From an uncultured Prevotellaceae bacterium (GTDB lineage: Bacteria; Bacteroidota; Bacteroidia; Bacteroidales; Muribaculaceae): 64,000 nucleotides of DNA. Both the position numbers and the translations under genes were made by a program. The notes below the pieces were generated by a model. The model was not told the origin of the DNA. It was given only the letters and a program-made list of their open reading frames with translations, and made no database searches. Positions 27,708-33,752 of the stretch are shown here, piece by piece (the stretch's first letter is position 1; every line of letters begins with the position of its first letter). The stretch covers positions 1 through 64,000 of the forward strand of contig ONEL01000007.1 of assembly GCA_900316835.1 (NCBI GenBank), read 5' to 3'.

Positions 27708-27750
27708 GCAAAAAACTCTGACTATAAAACGGCGTTATTATTTTCATCTA

Positions 27751-27758
27751 CAAAAGTA
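27751..27758 (-). promoter_or_regulatory. -7 box (TACTTTTG) for the island gene 26114-27610
   Basis: The minus-strand TACTTTTG matches TAnnTTTG. The implied leader is about 135 nt and contains the GTAAACATGTTTAC palindrome. The -33 box is poor. Confidence 0.45.
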
Positions 27759-27775
27759 ATAAAAAAAGTGACATA

Positions 27776-27893
27776 GGGGAGCGTGCGCTCCCCCTTTTTT
27801 TTGCAGTTCATGACATTTTATGACACAATAAGATATTTTGAGACACTTCAAATGCCTGAAAATGAACAGTCGTTATGTCTTATTATTTTTTGT
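27776..27893. repeat. Hairpin-plus-tail repeat, copy 1
   Basis: GGGGAGC-gtgc-GCTCCCC and a T-run are followed by ~90 bp containing ATGACATTTTATGACA. The tail is very similar to copy 3 (33617-33733) and less so to copy 2 (32173-32280). Confidence 0.85.
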
Positions 27894-27981
27894 TGTGCAA
27901 CTTCTCACTTTATTAGGCACAATAGAAGAGATAACCAATTGAAAAACAAATTGGTTATCTCTTTTCTGGTCAACTATCAAA

Positions 27982-28299
27982 TTACTCGTAGTCGAATAGT
28001 GATAGTTGCTGAGCATCTTGAGACTTCCACTGGTTAGGGTCTGCGCTATAATGCTTCGCCATATACCCAGTGGTGAGGTCACTCTTAATACAAACCACTT
28101 GTATGAGCCCATCTTTCTTTAGACGGGCAACATGCCATGTAATAGAGTTACGAAGTATACCTGTTGCTTTTGCCGCATCTAATGTTGAGCCAACATTATA
28201 GCGGTAGTACTCAAGAACCCTGTTAAGGTCAGTGCAATTGTTTGTCTCAACTAAATTAGGACATACTTTTGAAAGTTGAACAAAATTAGTGTAGTTCAT
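27982..28299 (-). CDS. Winged-helix DNA-binding protein of the island
   Basis: A 105-residue protein from the ATG of MNYTNFVQLSKVCP; in-frame ATGs at 28323-28326 are possible and would add 8-9 residues. The core LEYYRYNVGSTLDAAKATGILRNSITWHVARLKKDGLIQVV is a winged helix: helix-turn-helix, then a basic HVARLKKDG wing. The C-terminal part TTGYMAKHYSADPNQWKSQ, with the ending LSLFDYE, recurs in Bacteroidota phage and mobile-element proteins. A transcription or replication control role in the element is likely. It sits 162 bp from the next gene upstream and has its own promoter and a structured leader. Confidence 0.65.
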   Translation of the reverse strand: MNYTNFVQLSKVCPNLVETNNCTDLNRVLEYYRYNVGSTLDAAKATGILRNSITWHVARLKKDGLIQVVCIKSDLTTGYMAKHYSADPNQWKSQDAQQLSLFDYE

Positions 28300-28304
28300 A
28301 GTCA

Positions 28305-28425
28305 ATATTGTTGGGGAACGCATCATTTTTGTTTTATGCGTTGTTGCTCACGCAATCCGCTCCCCGATGGCTCATGTTAAGGTCGTTGCAACAATGCGCC
28401 TCAACAGAACGACACGGCAAAAGTA
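28305..28425 (-). promoter_or_regulatory. Promoter and structured leader of the winged-helix gene
   Basis: The minus-strand TACTTTTG (28418-28425) is the -7 box. In the leader, GGGGAGCG can pair with CGTTCCCC, around an inner TGCGT/ACGCA hairpin that would hold the upstream ATG codons. Translation control is possible. Confidence 0.4.
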
Positions 28426-28488
28426 CAGTTGAGGCGAAAAGTGAGAAAATATTTGAAATGGTCTTTAATTGCCGACAACTAAAAACCA

Positions 28489-29817
28489 CTAATGACCATC
28501 GACAAACGGCAAAATATGCTCTTCAATTCCCATAATTTCTGTATCAGTATAAACGCTTAATCCCTTTTTGTAATAGTTGTTATAACCGCTTTTACTGCCT
28601 ATTTCACCGAATATTGGCGTTAACAAATTGTGTGTTGGTTTGCTAATCAAGCCATATTTCTCACAAATAAGGAAGACTAATGCAACGTATTTCCCTTTCT
28701 TTTTCTTCCCATCAATAAGTGAGTGTAATGTTGCAAGCAATTTTTGTTTCTGCCCATCGCTATCAAGCAACATTAAATCCATGATGGTTGATGTGTCGGG
28801 GTGTGTAACATCATCATCAGCTTTGCCAGAAGAAGACAATGGTTGCGGTTCTGGTATTTCCGTTGCGTTCCCATTGCGTTGCTTGATTGTGGACTCAATG
28901 GCATTGTCTAAAAAATATGCGATGTCGCTGAACAACTGTAATACTACGGCATCATTGCCAACAATCGAACTCCAATTGTCAAAGCTCTCAATAAGAGTGG
29001 TCGCCAATACACTCAAATCTTCAACATCTTTTAAAAGTGGGAAATTGAGCAATTGAAATTTGAAATCTTTGTCGTGTGACTTGCACCACTCAATGGCGTT
29101 GAATAAACGTGTTGTCACCTCGACTCTGTTGTGGTGCGATGGTATGGGCGAAATGTTGGTTGTATGATTGAAAAACGTTATAAAATCTGCCATAGCCTGA
29201 TACAATTCACTTATTACATCATCATCACATTTGTGCCAATCCAAATGTTTGTGCAATTCACGTTTGATTTGCTCATTTTGGCATTTGCCAATCAAGTAAT
29301 TCAATCGTCTAACAATTGCAATATGGGTAAGGTCTTTAATGATATATTCTTTCACAAAATCATCAAACGCAATGTCACCATAACCACCACAACAATACAA
29401 ATTCAATTTTTCAAAAGCTTGTTCATCATCTTGTGTCGGGTCGGTGTAACAGCGTGATTTCAATTTTTCAAGTTCATCTCTCAACACATTGTTCACCTCT
29501 TTGCAGAACCGAAAGACATTGCCAACCTCGGGGTCTATCTCTTTGATTATTTTGGGCATATTGTTGCCAATCTCTTTTATCAAATTGTCAATGATATTCA
29601 ATGTTGGTCCAATACCCTCGTTGATAATCAGGGTTTTATTGACATTGAAACGTGACATCACTTTGCCAATCTCATTCAGTTTGACATTCGCAATAGCCTT
29701 ATGTAGTCGATTGACACTCTCATTGGTGGGTTCGTTATAACCAAAATTATGGTTTTGCAATAAAAACAAATATGCGTTTGCGCATTCCCTTAATTCGCTT
29801 ATGTGATGATATTCCAT
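28489..29817 (-). CDS. Unknown cytoplasmic protein of the island
   Basis: A 442-residue protein; no signal peptide or membrane helix. I do not recognise a named family. The N-terminal ~300 residues are predicted to be mainly alpha-helical with no visible catalytic motif. A linker rich in Pro/Ser/Asp (~320-345) precedes a C-terminal ~95-residue region, LLDSDGQKQKLLATLHSLI through YVALVFLICEKYGLISKP to SGYNNYYKKGLSVY, that reads like a small helical DNA-binding-type domain seen at the end of many Bacteroidota accessory proteins. It has its own consensus promoter and lies between hicB and the winged-helix gene. Confidence 0.6.
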   Translation of the reverse strand: MEYHHISELRECANAYLFLLQNHNFGYNEPTNESVNRLHKAIANVKLNEIGKVMSRFNVNKTLIINEGIGPTLNIIDNLIKEIGNNMPKIIKEIDPEVGNVFRFCKEVNNVLRDELEKLKSRCYTDPTQDDEQAFEKLNLYCCGGYGDIAFDDFVKEYIIKDLTHIAIVRRLNYLIGKCQNEQIKRELHKHLDWHKCDDDVISELYQAMADFITFFNHTTNISPIPSHHNRVEVTTRLFNAIEWCKSHDKDFKFQLLNFPLLKDVEDLSVLATTLIESFDNWSSIVGNDAVVLQLFSDIAYFLDNAIESTIKQRNGNATEIPEPQPLSSSGKADDDVTHPDTSTIMDLMLLDSDGQKQKLLATLHSLIDGKKKKGKYVALVFLICEKYGLISKPTHNLLTPIFGEIGSKSGYNNYYKKGLSVYTDTEIMGIEEHILPFVDGH

Positions 29818-29865
29818 AGTTTGTATATTCTTTTTTTAATATAAAACTAGTAGTAAAATGGTTTT

Positions 29866-29897
29866 CAAAATTACGAAATGTTTTTACTTTGTGCAAG
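29866..29897 (-). promoter_or_regulatory. Promoter of the 28489-29817 gene
   Basis: CTTG (29894-29897), 20 bp, then TAATTTTG (29866-29873), read on the minus strand, 48 bp before the ATG. Confidence 0.65.
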
Positions 29898-29963
29898 AGA
29901 AATAATGAGACACATAATATTGATTATAAAATTGTATTTTTTGCCAATTAATATGTACAAGAA

Positions 29964-29990
29964 ACCAGGGCTTATCGCCCTGGTAATTCT
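29964..29990 (-). terminator. Terminator-like hairpin after hicB
   Basis: ACCAGGGC/GCCCTGGT with a 5-base loop and moderate T content on both sides, 27 bp past the hicB stop. Confidence 0.55.
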
Positions 29991-30017
29991 TTCGTGTCAT
30001 GCTGTTAAACGGTAAGG

Positions 30018-30431
30018 CTAAGCAAACGCCATCAGCTCGCGACCGATTTTGTGAAGCCCTTCCACGATGCGCTGACGCTGCTTGGGGCGTGGAGTCTTTA
30101 GCCCGGTAGCGTAGTGGCTCAGCTGTCGCTGGTTGATGCCTGTGGCGCGGCTTATCGCTGCCATCGAGGCGAAACGCTCGCTACTACGCAGCAGGGCGGC
30201 AGTATCGACATAGTTAAAAACAAACTCATAGTCGCCATCGGCAAGCCACTGGGGCACCTCGTCGCCATCGGCAAGCATACCCTGAACGTGGAACTCCAGC
30301 GAGGCGCGAGCCTCGCGTTGCAACTCCTCGAAGCTGTCGGCGGTAAATACCACCGCCCCAGGTACGTTGTCACCAAGGCTTGCGGCGAAATTCTTGTTAC
30401 ACCACGACACGTTTACGGTAATTGTCTCCAT
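30018..30431 (-). CDS. hicB: HicB-family antitoxin
   Basis: A 137-residue protein. The N-terminal ~85 residues are a HicB partial RNase-H-like fold: an ITVNVSWCNKNFAASLG strand pair, then the FEELQREARASLEFHV helix. The C-terminal ISRATGINQRQLSHYATGLKTPRPKQRQRI is an Xre-type helix-turn-helix. It would block the HicA toxin and repress the pair through its DNA-binding domain. It lies 66 bp after hicA. Its base composition is clearly more G+C-rich than its island neighbours, suggesting separate acquisition. Confidence 0.9.
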   Translation of the reverse strand: METITVNVSWCNKNFAASLGDNVPGAVVFTADSFEELQREARASLEFHVQGMLADGDEVPQWLADGDYEFVFNYVDTAALLRSSERFASMAAISRATGINQRQLSHYATGLKTPRPKQRQRIVEGLHKIGRELMAFA

Positions 30432-30497
30432 TTTCCTGTTGTTTTGTTATTAGGTAATTAATTGTTTTGTTCTGATGCTGCAGGGAAGTTGCCGGGA

Positions 30498-30692
30498 TCA
30501 TTTCCACCCTGCCTGTTTCCAAATGCTGTTCAAAATGAATTGGTCTAACTCTTTGCTCTCTTTTCCGTTGACCGTCACTTTGCCCGGCTTGCTGGGATGC
30601 TTGAACTGGCGGTGGCTGCCGCGGATAGCCACCAGTACCCATCCGTCACGCTTCAGCATTTTTATAACATCTATAACTTTATATGTTTTCAT
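30498..30692 (-). CDS. hicA: HicA-family mRNA interferase toxin
   Basis: A 64-residue protein from the ATG of MKTYKVIDVIKML; a codon 9 bp upstream is an alternative. The HicA double-stranded-RNA-binding-like fold is clear: VIKMLKRDGWVLVAIRGSHRQF with the catalytic His in GSHRQF, then HPSKPGKVTVNGK. HicA cleaves mRNA independently of ribosomes and is neutralised by HicB encoded just downstream. It is the first gene of the pair, behind a strong promoter that overlaps a palindromic operator. Confidence 0.92.
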   Translation of the reverse strand: MKTYKVIDVIKMLKRDGWVLVAIRGSHRQFKHPSKPGKVTVNGKESKELDQFILNSIWKQAGWK

Positions 30693-30713
30693 ATAAATCA
30701 ATTTTTAATAATG

Positions 30714-30745
30714 CAAAGGTAGTAATTTTACTACTTTTACACAAG
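30714..30745 (-). promoter_or_regulatory. hicAB promoter with overlapping operator
   Basis: CTTG (30742-30745), 20 bp, then TACCTTTG (30714-30721) on the minus strand. GTAGTAA-2 bp-TTACTAC (30719-30734), a perfect 7-bp-arm inverted repeat, overlaps the -7 box and the spacer, the expected place for HicB autorepression. Confidence 0.7.
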
Positions 30746-30882
30746 TTTTCTGGCGTTTTTTTTAAAAAAAGTCTAAAAAAATCCACAGGATGCTGATTTA
30801 TAGGTAGAACATATTATTGAGGAGGGACTAAACAGACTGAATATAAGCCTTATGAATTATTCATCGCACATTGACATTAATA

Positions 30883-32007
30883 CTATTTTACCAATTTCTT
30901 GTAGCAACTTGATAGGGCTTCATTAAAACTATTAATGAGACCTTGATAGAATTCTTCATTCTTATACTTTTCTAAGATTTTTTTCCCTATTGTATAAGTT
31001 TCTATAGCCTCATCATATCTGTGTGAGTCTTCTAATATGCATCCTTTAGTAAAAAATGATAGGACATAATCCCATGCTTCATTGGTATCTAATTTTCTTT
31101 TTTTAAGTATAGACTTATAAGTCTTTATTGATTTATCGGAATATGATAATCCTTCTGTATAATTGTCCAATTGATAATAATTAGAAGCTAGATCATTATA
31201 AGATACTGCTCTTTCTGAATCATTGATAGCATATTTTAGCTTTAACCGCGCATATTCCAATGACTTATAATAATCTTTTCTCATACTAAAAAGTGCAGAT
31301 AATTTCTCATAAGCTTCATAAAGAATGTTGTCATTATTTAGACCGGCATCTAATTCTATTGCTTTCAAGTGACATTTTATAGATGAATCAATATCTTTAA
31401 GATTTTTATAACAAATACCCATATAAAATAGTATCCATGGATTTGTGTCTTCTCCCGCAAAATCATATACAATTTTATAATAGTTTAATGCTTCTGAGAA
31501 AACCTTATTATTAAACATATCATCTGCTTTTTTTAAGATGATGTCAATTTCTTTTTCTGTATAAATGTTCGCATTATGAATAACAAGGTCTTCACCATCT
31601 ATAGAAACTCTACCTAATTGTTGTATTACTGATTGTCCGAGAAGAAGTGGAGCATTCTGAGTAGGGACAACAATAGCAGGAACATTCTCAATGGTTAGGC
31701 CAGCGATTTCAACTTTTCTCAAGTTGATTACAACATTGTCAATAACGCTTCCGTCTGCAATAGTTGACTGGGAAGTTCCTTTAATATCAGATTTATCAAG
31801 ATATCCATTCTCAAGCATCATCTCTGCGTATGTTGATGATATACAAACCTTAGCTGCACCAGTATCAAAAATGAATTTCATTTTTAATCCATTAACTGTG
31901 CATGGCACTTTATAAACACCACTCTCCTTCTCCATATGAATTCTCACCTCAGCATTTAAAGAGAAGCAGATCAGAAAAGCGAGTATTAATGTAATGATAT
32001 GTTTCAT
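30883..32007 (-). CDS. Secreted retropepsin-like aspartyl protease with TPR repeats
   Basis: A 374-residue protein with signal peptide MKHIITLILAFLICFSLNAE. Residues ~22-150 form a retropepsin-like domain: MKFIFDTGAAKVCIS holds the catalytic Asp-Thr-Gly (~50-52), and LLLGQSVIQQLGRVSID matches the second half of such folds. Residues ~155-374 are TPR-type helix pairs (FSEALNYYKIVYDFA, YKSLEYARLKLKYA, YTEGLSYSDKSIKTY, YDEAIETYTIGKKIL). Proteins of this layout are frequent in Bacteroidota and of unknown substrate. It is the promoter-distal end of the island from the tRNA and has its own -7 box. Confidence 0.85.
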   Translation of the reverse strand: MKHIITLILAFLICFSLNAEVRIHMEKESGVYKVPCTVNGLKMKFIFDTGAAKVCISSTYAEMMLENGYLDKSDIKGTSQSTIADGSVIDNVVINLRKVEIAGLTIENVPAIVVPTQNAPLLLGQSVIQQLGRVSIDGEDLVIHNANIYTEKEIDIILKKADDMFNNKVFSEALNYYKIVYDFAGEDTNPWILFYMGICYKNLKDIDSSIKCHLKAIELDAGLNNDNILYEAYEKLSALFSMRKDYYKSLEYARLKLKYAINDSERAVSYNDLASNYYQLDNYTEGLSYSDKSIKTYKSILKKRKLDTNEAWDYVLSFFTKGCILEDSHRYDEAIETYTIGKKILEKYKNEEFYQGLINSFNEALSSCYKKLVK

Positions 32008-32030
32008 GTTCTTTTTAGTTTATTTTTTTG

Positions 32031-32038
32031 CAAAGATA
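32031..32038 (-). promoter_or_regulatory. -7 box (TATCTTTG) of the aspartyl protease gene
   Basis: A minus-strand TATCTTTG lies 23 bp before the ATG. No clear -33 TTTG. Confidence 0.55.
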
Positions 32039-32172
32039 GTAATTTATTTTATTAATAATATTATCTCACCACTATATTCATTATTAATTTCATCTTAATT
32101 TTTCAGTTGACTTTTGAAGAAAAAATACTGAATTTATGATATATAAAGTAGCATATTTATACCTTTGACAAA

Positions 32173-32280
32173 GGGGGAGCGTGCGCTCCCCCTTTTTTTA
32201 CAGTTTATGACAGTTTATGACACAGTAAGACATTTCAATATTTTGTAATTGCCTGATATTCAACAATCATTTGTGTCATG
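32173..32280. repeat. Hairpin-plus-tail repeat, copy 2
   Basis: GGGGGAGC-gtgc-GCTCCCCC and a T-run, then a diverged tail with ATGACAGTTTATGACA. Related to copies at 27776 and 33617. Confidence 0.8.
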
Positions 32281-32306
32281 ATGAATCATGAGATGTCATA
32301 TTAAAA

Positions 32307-32321
32307 TCCTATCAGGCGCAC
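32307..32321 (+). repeat. Putative attachment site (right)
   Basis: TCCTATCAGGCGCAC is an exact copy of bases 25840-25854 in tRNA-Leu. The rest of the tRNA is missing. Confidence 0.65.
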
Positions 32322-32326
32322 TGATG

Positions 32327-32363
32327 AGTATCTTGTTGAATTTCAGCAAGATACTTGTTTTTT
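32327..32363 (+). terminator. Terminator directly after the right tRNA-end copy
   Basis: A 9-bp stem AGTATCTTG/CAAGATACT is followed by TGTTTTTT. It may be the original tRNA-Leu terminator displaced by insertion. Confidence 0.7.
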
Positions 32364-32673
32364 AACCTTCAGTTAATTATTATGACGGTATCACCCAATC
32401 CTGGAAAAAAACACAGAAATGACTACGTTTGTTAAACCAAATGAGATACAAATCACTTAAATGTCTTCTGTTATAAATTTATTCATCTAAAAATCATTTT
32501 CAGTGTCTACTTAAACAATCTGGTGCAACTACCTTTTTTTAATAATGATTGATGATAATTCATAAACTATAACTGCGATTAAAGGGGGAGGTTTGCGTGC
32601 CCTGCACGCATCCCCCCCCTTGCACTAAACAGTTTTTTGTATTATGAATTGTGCATTATGAATTGTGCATTAA
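32364..32673. other. Intergenic region with a G/C hairpin and short repeats
   Basis: No gene seen. A hairpin TGCGTGC-cct-GCACGCA between GGGGGA and TCCCCCC runs lies at 32585-32619. A 16-bp direct repeat ATTATGAATTGTGCAT follows at 32641-32670. Confidence 0.5.
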
Positions 32674-33354
32674 TCATAGTCCCAAAATGATGTTGTAGAC
32701 GGCGGTGACGTCGCTACCGGTCACTTCGCCATCGCCATTTTGGTCGCCATTAAAAATCTCGGTATCTTGACCAAAGAGAATGTGGTTGTAGAGAGCCGTT
32801 ACGTCACTGCCTGTAACCTCACCATCGCCGTTTACATCGCCGGCAACAGGCACATTATCACCTTCTACAAAAACTTCATTAACATTAAAGATACTAGTCG
32901 ATAACGCTGCTGAAGCTGAACTTAAAAAATCATGTCCGTCACCAATATACTCATAAAGATAATAATACCTACCATCACCGGTATGATAATAGCGGATAAA
33001 GAAACCGCCAGCTGCTCTCTCCACAACGTGGCATAGATATGAACTGTTTATGTCAGAAGTAACGAATTGGGCCTCCTCAAGATATCCGTGGGCGGCTCTG
33101 TTATAAATCAGAATCTTGTCAGATGAGACTTGTACAAAGCACCAAAGGAAATTATCTTCGGTTGATGCCGTGGGAGTTAATTTAATCTGATCGAAAATGC
33201 TTGCGTTTGGGTCAAAATAAACATACTTGCCGTTAATTATCAGCTGATACCAGTGGATGGGAAGAGTGGTGGAGCTGGGTGTTGTCACAAATGGCAATGC
33301 CCGCGCTGCAAACGTCACCATCAGCAATGAGACAATGAGTAAGATTTTTTTCAT
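32674..33354 (-). CDS. Small secreted protein with dockerin C-terminus
   Basis: A 226-residue protein with signal peptide MKKILLIVSLLMVTFAARA. Residues ~30-165 are beta-rich with many aromatics (WYQLIINGKYVYFDPNA, DNFLWCFVQVSSDKILIYN, YYHTGDGRYYYLYEYIGDG), in the style of small carbohydrate- or ligand-binding beta domains, but I do not recognise the family. The last 58 residues are a two-loop type I dockerin (DVNGDGEVTGSD, DQNGDGEVTGSD) ending NIILGL. Its 3' end and the bases past its stop are almost identical to those of the next gene (33753-37574), which suggests recent exchange. A -7 box lies 45 bp upstream. Confidence 0.8.
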   Translation of the reverse strand: MKKILLIVSLLMVTFAARALPFVTTPSSTTLPIHWYQLIINGKYVYFDPNASIFDQIKLTPTASTEDNFLWCFVQVSSDKILIYNRAAHGYLEEAQFVTSDINSSYLCHVVERAAGGFFIRYYHTGDGRYYYLYEYIGDGHDFLSSASAALSTSIFNVNEVFVEGDNVPVAGDVNGDGEVTGSDVTALYNHILFGQDTEIFNGDQNGDGEVTGSDVTAVYNIILGL

Positions 33355-33398
33355 ACACTATAAGTTTATGAAGTTAATAATATAGTTATTTCAATTTG

Positions 33399-33406
33399 CA
33401 AATTTA
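33399..33406 (-). promoter_or_regulatory. -7 box (TAAATTTG) of the small dockerin gene
   Basis: The minus-strand TAAATTTG fits TAnnTTTG. The -33 region is weak. Confidence 0.5.
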
Positions 33407-33616
33407 GCCATTATTTCTCAATTATAATTATAAAAACTAAAAAACTCATAGATCCCTTTCGGTTCTCCAAAGTTCATTTATCTTCTTATTCCATCGAACA
33501 ACAAATGAGATAGTGTAAACATTAGCATGCTTACGCAAGATAGTTCTGACGCTATAGTTAAACGTTATCATGGTGTTTTCAATTGCGACTACAAAGGAAA
33601 AAAATAATTATGATAT

Positions 33617-33733
33617 GGGGGAGCGTGCGCTCCCCCTTTTTTGAAGTTCATGACATTTTATGACACAATAAGATATTTTGAGACACCCCAAGTGCCTGAA
33701 AATCAACAATTGTTATGTCTTATCGTTTTTTGT
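33617..33733. repeat. Hairpin-plus-tail repeat, copy 3
   Basis: GGGGGAGC-gtgc-GCTCCCCC, a T-run and a ~90-bp tail almost the same as copy 1 at 27776, although this copy lies outside the tRNA-Leu island. Confidence 0.85.
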
Positions 33734-33752
33734 ATTATGAATTGTGCATTAA

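Larger units (their letters stand above)
25855..32306. mobile_element. Putative small genomic island at tRNA-Leu
   Basis: The block between the two copies of the tRNA 3' end carries six genes, all on the minus strand: an unknown 498-residue protein, a winged-helix protein, an unknown 442-residue protein, hicB, hicA, and an aspartyl-protease/TPR protein. Most of it is visibly richer in A+T than the flanks, except hicB. A terminator directly follows each tRNA-end copy. No integrase, relaxase or transposase is seen, so it would be non-autonomous or decayed. Confidence 0.55.

Noticed and set aside
25855-32306. Prophage or integrative conjugative element
   Set aside because: No integrase, relaxase, transfer, capsid, portal or terminase gene is seen. 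Only a small genomic island with direct repeats is supported.
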